A stretch of DNA of 64,000 nucleotides from Myxococcales bacterium. Its GTDB lineage: Bacteria; Myxococcota_A; Polyangia; Haliangiales; Haliangiaceae. The translations under genes and the position numbers were made by a program. Of the stretch, positions 1 to 7,175 are shown piece by piece. The DNA lies in NCBI GenBank assembly GCA_016716835.1, contig JADJUW010000003.1, positions 124,001 to 188,000 on the forward strand, written 5' to 3'. The notes beneath the pieces are model-generated. The model had not been told where the DNA came from. It did no database searches and saw only the letters and a program-made list of their open reading frames with translations. Each line of letters begins with the position of its first letter. Positions within the stretch are counted from its first letter, which is position 1.

Positions 1-724
1 GGCCATCGAGATCCCACGTCATCTTGACCTTCATATCGTCAAGGACGTCGGAGAGGTTCGAGATGCCGGCGACGATGTCGGACAGCCAAGGGGGGGTGAT
101 TTCAGCGATGATGGCCGGGGCAAACGAGTTGATGGCGGCTTCAACCCAGCTTGGGATATTGTCGAAGTCCACGGTGCCCTGGGCAAAATCGTTGATGACT
201 TCGGTGACGTTGAGGAAATCGCTGATGCCATCCGAGATGCCGGCGCGCAGGTGCAAGTTGTTGTTGACCTTCCAGATGCCGTGCAGAAACGGACCCGATC
301 CCTTGTCGTCACAGACCGATTCATTGCTTGGCTCGCACGAGCCGTTGCCTTCGAGGATGTCTTCGCAGGCAAAGCCGGTTGGGCACTCGCTATTGGTGGC
401 GCAGGTGTTTGGCAACACGACGCAGAAGCCACCGGGCGAACACTGGGCGCCTTCGAACGCGCCGCCGTCGCAGTCTTCGTTGTGGCCGGGACGGCAGGTA
501 ACCGACGGGTCATTGGGATAGACGCAGACGTTATTGAGGCACACCGAGGACGTCGAGCAGTCGGTGGAGACCGAGCAGGTACGACCTACGTCGGTGGGGC
601 CGACGCAGGCCGCAGGCTCTGGCACGGGATTGGGTTGGTTCCCTGGCGGGCGACCTTCCGAGTTTGAGCAGCCCAAGGCTGCAATTCCGAGAAAGATGCA
701 GGTGATTAGTGTGTTCTTCAACAT
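1..724 (-). CDS. Cysteine-rich lipoprotein, 3'-truncated by window edge
   Basis: The frame is open from an ATG at 724 to the window edge, about 241 residues, so the C-terminus is missing. The N-terminus is a lipoprotein signal peptide with lipobox AALGC (Cys19), so the product should be a membrane-anchored exported lipoprotein. Residues about 30-125 are rich in Cys pairs spaced as in small disulfide modules (for example CSVSTDCSTSSVC). After them comes a conserved block with HGIWKVNNNLHLRAG. The next gene upstream (1086-2333) has the same architecture, lipobox position and NLHLR/TLHLR block, so the two are tandem paralogs. Function is unknown; I recognise no catalytic motif. Low-complexity antisense frames across this stretch are shadows. 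Confidence 0.8.
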   Translation of the reverse strand, partial: MLKNTLITCIFLGIAALGCSNSEGRPPGNQPNPVPEPAACVGPTDVGRTCSVSTDCSTSSVCLNNVCVYPNDPSVTCRPGHNEDCDGGAFEGAQCSPGGFCVVLPNTCATNSECPTGFACEDILEGNGSCEPSNESVCDDKGSGPFLHGIWKVNNNLHLRAGISDGISDFLNVTEVINDFAQGTVDFDNIPSWVEAAINSFAPAIIAEITPPWLSDIVAGISNLSDVLDDMKVKMTWDLDG

Positions 725-1085
725 GGCTGTATGGGGTCTATGCCAAAATCGGGCCAGCATTACAAGCAATGTTTTCAAGCAGCTTACGCGGTACGTCAAA
801 GCCGATGAAATTGATGGCAACCCTGTAATCTTGAGCGCTTAACCTCATTCAATCCGGAACCCGCGTCGCCCGAAACGCCAAACGCCGGCGGCTCCTTTCG
901 TTGCCACCGGCGTCCCATCTAGCCAGCTTGCTGTCCTCATCTGACCACCATGGCCAGAGGGATTATGACGAACCCTAGGTCAGTTAGAACACGGTAGGTG
1001 TTCACCGGCTAAAGCTATGCCCGACATCACGTAACCGAGGTCATGTGCGGCCGGGCAAGGCGGGGTTCAAAATTCGCGCGACGGC
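725..1085. other. Intergenic region, 361 bp
   Basis: I see no convincing gene here. An imperfect hairpin (882-891 pairing with 904-913, one mismatch, 11-12 base loop) lies downstream of the 1086-2333 gene on the minus strand, but no T-run follows, so a terminator role is uncertain. The AT-richer part at about 740-800 should carry the promoter for the 1-724 gene, but I cannot pick confident -35/-10 boxes. Confidence 0.4.
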
Positions 1086-2333
1086 TTAGTTCTTCTTGCC
1101 GCTAAATTCACCGGTGAAGCCGGCGCCAACCACCGTACCGCGCCACACGCCGTCGGTGAAGAGCTTGCCATTTTGTGGCTCCGCATAGCCCTTAAGCGTC
1201 AGCACCTTGAGGTCTTCGCCGAGGTCGTTGAGCTTGGTTTTGCCGTATTCGACCACTGCCGAGACCAGCGCGTCGCAGGTCGCCTTCTTGATGACGTTGA
1301 GTTCGCCTTGGTTGTTGGTGGCGATGCCTTCGCAATCGATGAGGTTGTTGAGCGCGTCGTCGATGTCGTCGTAGCTGGTCAGCTCGCGAACCGCGAATTC
1401 GACAATCGCCGAAGGCACCTTGGACACCACGTTGTAGTAGCGCGCTTGGTCAAAGTAGGTCATGCCGCAGGCGTTCATCACCGTGAAGTCTTCGGATTCA
1501 ATCTTGCCAACCGCGGCGACGCTCGAGGGAATAAATTCGTATGGCTCGCCGGCGAGTTCAAATTTGATCTTCTCCCAGGTGGCCTTGCCGCGATAGCTGT
1601 AGTCGCAAGCCTTGCCGCCGATGTCGATCTTCATGGTGACCTTGGCGTCGTCCATGACGTCCGAGACCGCGCCGAGAATGTCGGCAATCTTAAGCGCATC
1701 TGCGCTGACGTATTGCTCGAGCGCCTGGGAACCGAGGCTGTTTACCAGCGAAACCACGCTCGCGCGCAGGATGTCGCCGGGAATCAGGTTTTCGAGCTTG
1801 TCGGAGTCGAGATTGCCATTCTTGATGTCGCGAATGATTTCGGCGATGTCGCCAATCGTGCCGCCGGTTTTGCCGAGGGCCTCGCGCAGATGCAGCGTGG
1901 TGTCGACCGTCCAGTTGCCGCGCAGGTTCATGGGTTCGTCGCGGTCAGGGCAGGCATCCGCATCGGCGACGCAGGTGGTGCCGGTGCCGCCGGTGCAGCT
2001 ATAGCCACCCGCGCAGTCGAGGTCGGAATCGCAGTTCAGGTTCGAGGGCACGAGGTAGCCCAGCGGGCCGCACTCATAGCCTTCCAGCGGCGAGCTGCCA
2101 CCGTCGCATAAGAGCGATGGATCGTCTGGCGCCGCGCACAGGCCAACATGGCAGAAGAGAAAATCGCTGCCGCAGTCACTGGCGACTTCGCATGACTCGC
2201 CGATTTTCGAGCCGGAGTTATCGAGGCCGGCGCATTCTTCGGGCGTGCCGGTCGGGCCGTCGACGCTCGACTTGGAACAGGCCGAGGCAAAGAGGAAGAG
2301 GGATGGGACTAATAGCTTTAAAGAGTTCGTCAT
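1086..2333 (-). CDS. Cysteine-rich lipoprotein, 415 aa
   Basis: This is an exported lipoprotein of unknown function. It starts with a signal peptide and lipobox ASAC (Cys19), followed by a Cys-rich segment (about residues 30-132) containing CEVASDCGSDFLFC and CDSDLDCAGGYSC, which look like small disulfide-stabilised modules. The region from about residue 135 begins RGNWTVDTTLHLREALG and matches the GIWKVNNNLHLRAG block of the neighbouring gene 1-724, including a later DVMDDAKVTMKID versus DVLDDMKVKMTWD match. The two genes are therefore tandem paralogs about 360 bp apart, probably from local duplication. The C-terminal half is a soluble alpha/beta-looking domain with no motif I can name. Confidence 0.85.
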   Translation of the reverse strand: MTNSLKLLVPSLFLFASACSKSSVDGPTGTPEECAGLDNSGSKIGESCEVASDCGSDFLFCHVGLCAAPDDPSLLCDGGSSPLEGYECGPLGYLVPSNLNCDSDLDCAGGYSCTGGTGTTCVADADACPDRDEPMNLRGNWTVDTTLHLREALGKTGGTIGDIAEIIRDIKNGNLDSDKLENLIPGDILRASVVSLVNSLGSQALEQYVSADALKIADILGAVSDVMDDAKVTMKIDIGGKACDYSYRGKATWEKIKFELAGEPYEFIPSSVAAVGKIESEDFTVMNACGMTYFDQARYYNVVSKVPSAIVEFAVRELTSYDDIDDALNNLIDCEGIATNNQGELNVIKKATCDALVSAVVEYGKTKLNDLGEDLKVLTLKGYAEPQNGKLFTDGVWRGTVVGAGFTGEFSGKKN

Positions 2334-2473
2334 ACGGCGGTGATATGCGAAAACCTTGCCAAGCCTATCTTTCTGAAATTATTTGAAAATACAGGTGTGG
2401 TCTGGTGTGCCCTAGTCCCATACCTGGTGTCGGTTGGCCCCGATCTGGCCAGCTTGGACGACGCTTGCGGCGA

Positions 2474-3337
2474 CTACGGACTGGTTTTTTGGCGGCCAAA
2501 AGGCGGTGCCGTTGAGACGCGGACGCGCGCCCCGGCGCCGGTGATGGTCGCCCACCACATCTTCCATGCCAGCGGCGAATAGAGAAAGCTGCCATCGGGC
2601 GGCGCGACCTCTGGATGGCGCGTCGCGAGCTGTCGCAAGTCCTGGGCGGCGGCGTTGCGCAGCGGCAAGTCTGTGCGCTCAATAGCGTCGATCAGCCAAT
2701 CGACGCGATGCCGCTTTTCGTTTTCGGCCCACCACGCGCGCCATGGCCCGACGTCGTCACCAAAATCGTGGCGGGTAATCGCGATCAAGGCGCTGCGCGC
2801 CAGCTCGCCTTGGCGCTGGCCGCGACCAAAGAGCTCGATGAGGTCGGGCACGGCCAGCGCGTCGCCAAGCCGGGCGGTTGCATCGCAGGCCGCGCGCATC
2901 ATCTCGAGATCGCCATGGTGCAGCGCGTGGCGCACGCGGATCAGCGCGACGTCGGTGGCGCGGGGGGAGAACCCTTGCAACGCCGCCGCGGCGGCCGCGC
3001 GCACGCCGTGATCTTGGTCAAAAAGTCGATCCGCCAACAGGTCTATGCAATCGCTCGGCCGCGCCTCAATCGCGGCGAGGGCGGCAAAGAAGCGCCGATC
3101 GCGGTTGCCGTCGACTAACAACTGCGCGATCGGCTCGGCGGCGTCCGCACCCATGGCGGCGAGCACCGTCACCAAGCCGCCATACGTCGACGCGCGCAAA
3201 TCGGTTTCCGGGAACTTCGAGCCGTGACGCCCGCAGCGCGCCCGGAAATAAGCGCAAAAGATGTGGCACAAGCGAGGCCGCGGCAACGCCCAGGGTGGCG
3301 ATTTCGGCCTGTTGTTCGAGCGGCGAGGCGGTCTCAA
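2474..3337 (-). CDS. HEAT-repeat C-terminal part of a frameshifted GspE-N protein
   Basis: From about codon 40 the frame reads as alpha-helical HEAT-like repeats (PIAQLLVDGNRDRRFFAALA, IEARPSDCIDLLADRLFDQD, GVRAAAAAALQGFSP, AVPDLIELFGRG), ending in a Trp-rich tail (GPWRAWWAENEKRHRVDWL). The first roughly 35 residues are compositionally wrong and overlap the coding end of the 3066-4730 frame. I read this as the C-terminal half of the same protein, displaced by a +1 frame change at about 3205-3255. HEAT repeats usually bind other proteins; no enzyme motif is present. The N-terminal context suggests a regulatory or scaffolding role. Confidence 0.7.
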   Translation of the reverse strand: MRPPRRSNNRPKSPPWALPRPRLCHIFCAYFRARCGRHGSKFPETDLRASTYGGLVTVLAAMGADAAEPIAQLLVDGNRDRRFFAALAAIEARPSDCIDLLADRLFDQDHGVRAAAAAALQGFSPRATDVALIRVRHALHHGDLEMMRAACDATARLGDALAVPDLIELFGRGQRQGELARSALIAITRHDFGDDVGPWRAWWAENEKRHRVDWLIDAIERTDLPLRNAAAQDLRQLATRHPEVAPPDGSFLYSPLAWKMWWATITGAGARVRVSTAPPFGRQKTSP

Positions 3338-4730
3338 GCGCGCGCAGGATTGCCTCGGCCTCCTCGACGCCTAGTGCCGACCGCAGCGGCGCCGCGGCGA
3401 CCGCGGCGAGCGCCGGTGGTGACGTGGTGCCGGTGCGCGAGGGGACGGTGTGCACATTGGTCGATCGCGCGCCGTCGGCCTGGGTGGCCATGCCGAGCTT
3501 GGCGTCCGCCGTGATCTCCGCCAGCGCCACCGGCTCGATCGGCACGGTGCGAGGTTGCTTGCTCATGCGTGGACTCGGGCGCTTCTTGGCAATCGCGCGC
3601 TCAAAGGCGTGCGCGGCGGCCGGGCCCAAGGGCAACAGCTCGAGCACATCGCTGGCTGACAATTCGCGTTCGCCGCGGTGGGCGACAAACACCGCCATCA
3701 CGCGGTCGCGCAGCGCGATGGGCATAAATAGGGCGTTGGTTGAATCGGTGCCGCCAAAGCGCGAAAGCTGCGCGTCAAACACCGGCGAGTTCGCGGCCAA
3801 GGGGCCCGACACCGGACTTCGCGACTGCACGGCGGAGGCCAGCGACGACGGCACATCGAGCGGCAGGCTGGCGTACGCAATGCTTTCGTTGTCAAACCCG
3901 ACCGCTGCCAGCGCGCTGCGGCCAGACGCAACGTGGTCGCGCACGGTCATGAGCCCGGCCCATTCGGCACGCGAGCGCATGGCGCGCAGGACGAGTTCAA
4001 TGATGTCGTCGCGCTCGTCGACCCGGCCCAGGGCGCGAATTGCGTCATTGACCGAAATCGGGGTAGGCGCGCCCAGGGCGCCCGCCAAGGCGGCCTGGCG
4101 CTCGGCGGCCGTCGGTTCGCCACTGCTTGGCGTTTTGGTCGTGATCGCGCGGGTTAGTGCGGCGCCGGTGCCAGGCTGCGTGTTGCGGCCCGTGCGGGTG
4201 CGGCTCAGCGCGTCGAGCGTTTCGTCGGTCGCCGTCGCCAGGCCATGCGGCGCGATGGGTTGCTTAGCGGGTTGAGCCAGGGTGACGTAGCGCGGCGCCA
4301 GCTCGGTGCCAAAACGCGCGGCAAACGCGACCTGCCAGCGATATTCCGGCACGATCACCGGTTCGATGGCGAGCGAGAGTTCGTCCGCGAGCGTCGCCAA
4401 GGCCTCTAAATCAACCGGGTCGACGACGAGCACGCGCAGGGTCTCGGCGACCACGCGCAGCGGCACGATCGCATATTGCTCGGCCAGGTCGCGGCTGCAT
4501 AGCTGCAGCGAGACTTGATCGGTGTCGATGAGCTCCTCGGGCAGCGCCAGCGGCACCTGGTTGGCGCGCGGCAAAAATCGCAGCATCACCGCCTCGGTGA
4601 CCACCTCGGTCTCAAGCAGCGCGGTATCGAGCGTGCCGCCATACACCAATTGGCGCTCCTCGGCCTTTTCGAGCATCTGCGGCGAGATCGCGTTATTGCG
4701 CAGGAGCAGCGCGCCGAGGGCCGACTTCAT
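3066..4730 (-). CDS. GspE N-terminal domain (MshEN-like) protein, frameshifted near the 3' end
   Basis: Residues 1-148 resemble the N-terminal domain of type II secretion ATPase GspE (LGALLLRNNAISPQMLEKA, VVTEAVMLRFLPRANQVPLA, then a YAIVPLR...VVDP block), a domain also used in nucleotide-sensing proteins. There is no Walker A or B ATPase after it, so this is not a secretion ATPase. About residues 205-370 resemble a GAF-like sensor (AMRSRAEWAGLMTVRDHVASG, ALFMPIALRDRVMAVFV). The last roughly 60 residues are Arg-rich nonsense, because the true continuation lies in the 2474-3337 frame. The start overlaps the stop of the upstream RDD gene by 4 bp (ATGA), indicating translational coupling. The intact protein would be about 750 residues. 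Confidence 0.75.
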   Translation of the reverse strand: MKSALGALLLRNNAISPQMLEKAEERQLVYGGTLDTALLETEVVTEAVMLRFLPRANQVPLALPEELIDTDQVSLQLCSRDLAEQYAIVPLRVVAETLRVLVVDPVDLEALATLADELSLAIEPVIVPEYRWQVAFAARFGTELAPRYVTLAQPAKQPIAPHGLATATDETLDALSRTRTGRNTQPGTGAALTRAITTKTPSSGEPTAAERQAALAGALGAPTPISVNDAIRALGRVDERDDIIELVLRAMRSRAEWAGLMTVRDHVASGRSALAAVGFDNESIAYASLPLDVPSSLASAVQSRSPVSGPLAANSPVFDAQLSRFGGTDSTNALFMPIALRDRVMAVFVAHRGERELSASDVLELLPLGPAAAHAFERAIAKKRPSPRMSKQPRTVPIEPVALAEITADAKLGMATQADGARSTNVHTVPSRTGTTSPPALAAVAAAPLRSALGVEEAEAILRALETASPLEQQAEIATLGVAAASLVPHLLRLFPGALRASRLEVPGNRFARVDVWRLGDGARRHGCGRRRADRAVVSRRQPRSALLCRPRRD

Positions 4731-5278
4731 GATTCACTGCGACGCCCCGGTGGCTTGGTAGCGATCACCAGCGTGCCGGCAAGATAGTCGTGCAAGCCGC
4801 GTTTCTCGCTGTCAAAGCCACTCCACAAAAACCCCAGCCCCAACGTGCCAAACCCGAGCAAATAACCCAGCGCGCGGCGAATACAGCGGGTGACATCCGG
4901 TGGGCCACCATATTGGTCGATCACGCGCATGCCAAGCACGCGCATGCCGTAGGTCTGGCCCAGCGTAAGCTGCATGATAAAGAGATAGGTGACTAGCGCG
5001 GCGAGGTAGAGGCCCGCGGTCATGGCGAAGGCCGGGTCGCTGCCGAGCAAGATATCGAGGAGAAAGTCCAGGTTGCCCAGCCGGGCGGTTGGCAGCCCAA
5101 TGCCGGTGGCGCGGCTGGCGATAAAAATCACCACGGCGGCGACGGGCGCCACGAGGGCCATGTCGATCACCATGGCGGCGAGGCGGCGCCAAAATCCAAC
5201 GACATAGACGGTCGGCGCTTGTGATCGCGGACGCGCGGCGGCGACGTCGTTGCCCTCTGAGTTGGCCGCCAGCTCCAC
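4727..5278 (-). CDS. RDD family membrane protein
   Basis: This 183-residue integral membrane protein has the RDD pattern: an early Arg followed by an Asp in the first helix (FWRRLAAMVIDMALVAPVAA), then LTLGQTYGMRVLGMRVIDQYGG and a final helix ending RGLHDYLAGTLVI. Three hydrophobic segments lie at about residues 30-55, 88-108 and 135-155. RDD proteins are small membrane proteins of mostly unknown function, some linked to ion transport. It follows the DUF420 gene after 36 bp and overlaps the GspE-N gene by 4 bp, so it probably belongs to one minus-strand operon that begins with ctaB. Confidence 0.85.
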   Translation of the reverse strand: MELAANSEGNDVAAARPRSQAPTVYVVGFWRRLAAMVIDMALVAPVAAVVIFIASRATGIGLPTARLGNLDFLLDILLGSDPAFAMTAGLYLAALVTYLFIMQLTLGQTYGMRVLGMRVIDQYGGPPDVTRCIRRALGYLLGFGTLGLGFLWSGFDSEKRGLHDYLAGTLVIATKPPGRRSES

Positions 5279-5314
5279 CCCCCGGTTATAAAGGTCGGGC
5301 CCAGGCTTGGCAAG

Positions 5315-5743
5315 TTACTGCAGAGCCGGGCCCACGTGATAGAGCATTAGATAGACGACGACCCCGGTGACCGAGACGTACATCCAGATCGGCCAGGCGA
5401 CCCGCATGAGGCGTCGGTGGCGATCGAACTGTTGGGTGTGCGCCAGCCAAAGGCCGCGCAGCGCCATGGGCACCACCGCCATCGCCAGCACCATGTGCGA
5501 AAAGAGGATGACGAGATAGGCTACCTTGTCGCCGCCGCTGCCGACGTATTTGGTGGTGCCGCTGATGGCAAAGCGGAGCAGATACGACGCCAAGAAAACG
5601 GAAGACGACGCGAAGGCCGCGATCATGAGCGTGCGGTGACGCGAGCGCTGGCCGCGCCTAATCGCGCGCCACCCGAGATACAAAAGCACCGCGCTGGTGG
5701 CGTTGAGGCAGGCGTTGAGCAGGGGGTGGAGGTCGGCCGGCAT
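5315..5743 (-). CDS. DUF420 family membrane protein, probable cytochrome oxidase assembly factor
   Basis: The 142-residue protein has four predicted membrane helices and the His pattern of the DUF420 (YozB/CtaM) family: HPLLNACLNATSAVLL, FSHMVLAMAVVPMALR and QFDRHRRLMRVAWPIWMYVSVTG. CtaM-like members act in maturation of heme-copper oxidases, and this gene lies 12 bp downstream of the heme O synthase gene ctaB, which fits. The family assignment is good; the precise function is inferred from the family and from context. Confidence 0.85.
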   Translation of the reverse strand: MPADLHPLLNACLNATSAVLLYLGWRAIRRGQRSRHRTLMIAAFASSSVFLASYLLRFAISGTTKYVGSGGDKVAYLVILFSHMVLAMAVVPMALRGLWLAHTQQFDRHRRLMRVAWPIWMYVSVTGVVVYLMLYHVGPALQ

Positions 5744-5755
5744 GCGCTCACCAAC

Positions 5756-6697
5756 CTAGGCTCGGCCGCCGAGCACAAGCGCGATGAACATGACCGGCAA
5801 ATAAATGATCGAAAGCAAGAATAAGCGGCGCGCCCATAGTGGGTCGGCGGCATCGCGGCTAAGCGCCCCGGGCAGCGCTTGCGCGAGCACGGCGATGCCA
5901 CCGATCACGGCCGCTGCCGTATAGATGCCGCCGGCGACGCCGGTTGCGACAATCGCAAAGCTCGCCGCCACTTGAACGATGATGTAGGCCGCAATTTCAA
6001 AGCGCACCGCGCCGATGCCGCGCACGTTGGCCAGCGTCTTGAGCCCCGCCGCGGCGTACTCGTGCATGCGATAATAGCCGATGGCGTGGAAGTGCGGGAT
6101 TTGCCAGATAAACAGCAAGCCGAACACCGAGAGGCCCGCCACATCGATGCGACCGCTGGCGGCGGTGTAGCCCATGAGCGCCGGCATCGCGCCGGGCACC
6201 GCGCCCACCCACGTGGCGAGGTGCGTGCGCGGCTTAAGCGGCGTGTAGATGCCGACATACGAGACAAAGGCGACGACGCCAAGCACCGCGGTTAAGAAGT
6301 TTGAGCCCATGGCCATCACCGGCAGCGCGACGATGGTCAGCGCGATGCCGACGATCAAGGCGATGCGTGGGTGCAGCCGCGCCTCGGGCAACGGGCGGGT
6401 TTGCGTGCGCACCATTTTGCAGTCGGTTTCGCGCTCGAGATACATGTTGAGCGTGTTGGCGGCGCCGACGATGAGGCCGGTGCCCAGCATGAGCCAAAAC
6501 ATTGAGCTGCCGGTGGGTGCGCCTGGCGCGAGCACAAGGCCACCCGCCGCGGTGAGCAGCGCCATCATCATGATGCGCGGCTTGACGAGCTCGACGACCG
6601 CCATAAATCCGGTCGAGCGCGGACGGCTGGCGCGAGCGGCACGCGAGGCCGACCCCGCTGGCGCGGCGGTTTCGAGGACTTGAGGCGATGCCGTCAT
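5756..6697 (-). CDS. ctaB: Protoheme IX farnesyltransferase (heme O synthase)
   Basis: This integral membrane UbiA-family prenyltransferase adds a farnesyl group to heme B to make heme O for heme-copper terminal oxidases. The signature first Asp loop is present (NMYLERETDCKMVRT then RPLP), together with VELVKPRIMMMALLTAAGG at the start of the first helix and YTPLKPRTHLATWVGAVPGA in the second conserved loop. About nine hydrophobic segments are visible. I chose the ATG at 6697 (MTASPQ); the same frame extends upstream to 6772, but that extra part is Cys/Arg-rich and unlike the family. It heads a minus-strand run with DUF420 and RDD genes. No oxidase subunit or ctaA gene is in the window. Confidence 0.93.
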   Translation of the reverse strand: MTASPQVLETAAPAGSASRAARASRPRSTGFMAVVELVKPRIMMMALLTAAGGLVLAPGAPTGSSMFWLMLGTGLIVGAANTLNMYLERETDCKMVRTQTRPLPEARLHPRIALIVGIALTIVALPVMAMGSNFLTAVLGVVAFVSYVGIYTPLKPRTHLATWVGAVPGAMPALMGYTAASGRIDVAGLSVFGLLFIWQIPHFHAIGYYRMHEYAAAGLKTLANVRGIGAVRFEIAAYIIVQVAASFAIVATGVAGGIYTAAAVIGGIAVLAQALPGALSRDAADPLWARRLFLLSIIYLPVMFIALVLGGRA

Positions 6698-6874
6698 AGT
6701 GCGTAAGCAGGCACACGATGCGCCCGCCGGCTGGCTACCACGCTTTGTCGCGACACGAAAGTTGAATTGCACTCACGTGACAAATTGCCGCTGGTATGCG
6801 CGCTGGCGCGACCTACCACGCAAACCCGGTGCTTGTGGTCGCTGCGGCGTGTGATGTAGCCTCTCGCTAACCAT

Positions 6875-7042
6875 ATGAAGAAACCAACCGTTCGCAAACT
6901 CAAGCTCGTGACGAGACAGCTCGCCGTAATTGCAGGCGCAACCGAAACCGACGCTGGCCCGGCGCCGCAAGTCGCTGGAGACACATGGCAAGGCCCGTAT
7001 TGCACGCGGTGGAAAACAAAAGGCAACGAATGTATCGCATAA
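6875..7042 (+). CDS. Small RiPP-precursor-like peptide, 55 aa
   Basis: A 55-codon ORF starts at an ATG with no strong ribosome binding site. The N-terminus KKPTVRKLKLVTRQLAVIAG looks like a leader of ribosomally made, modified peptides: a Lys-rich KLxL motif, then TRxL, then a hydrophobic V-I-A-G end resembling a protease site. The remaining 34 residues (two Cys, four Thr, two Trp; it contains TWQGPYCTRWK) could be a core. No lanthionine synthetase, radical SAM, YcaO or peptidase-transporter gene lies within the window, so modification is inference only. A 9-bp-stem hairpin follows at 7098-7121. It may instead be a chance ORF. Confidence 0.45.
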   Translation: MKKPTVRKLKLVTRQLAVIAGATETDAGPAPQVAGDTWQGPYCTRWKTKGNECIA

Positions 7043-7097
7043 ACTCGCTCGCCGCCGCGAGTACAGTTGTAGCAACTCATCTCTAAGGAAGTGTCAC

Positions 7098-7121
7098 GGA
7101 CCAGTTGTTTTGAGCTGGTCC
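7098..7121 (+). terminator. Strong hairpin between small ORF and kinase gene
   Basis: GGACCAG (7098-7104) pairs perfectly with CTGGTCC (7115-7121), and the stem extends inward by a T-G and a T-A pair around a GTTTTG loop. A smaller hairpin, AGTTG-TAG-CAACT, precedes it at 7065-7077. No T-run follows, so it is a weak candidate for intrinsic termination of the small ORF at 6875-7042. It could equally be a leader structure of the kinase mRNA (start 7176). Confidence 0.4.
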
Positions 7122-7175
7122 CTCGCTGCGAAACCGGACCCCTACGCCCACAGAAAAGTGTGGTAAAGGTTGGGC

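Noticed and set aside
1055..1085. tRNA-like GGTTCAAAATT in the gap
   Set aside because: No matching acceptor stem or anticodon arm could be found.
1173..2111. Long plus-strand ORF opposite the Cys-rich lipoprotein
   Set aside because: It is antisense to a clear lipoprotein gene with a signal peptide and has no recognisable domains.
2878..4275. 465-codon plus-strand ORF
   Set aside because: It is antisense to the GspE-N/GAF/HEAT gene and is Arg/Ser-rich, as antisense frames of GC-rich genes usually are.
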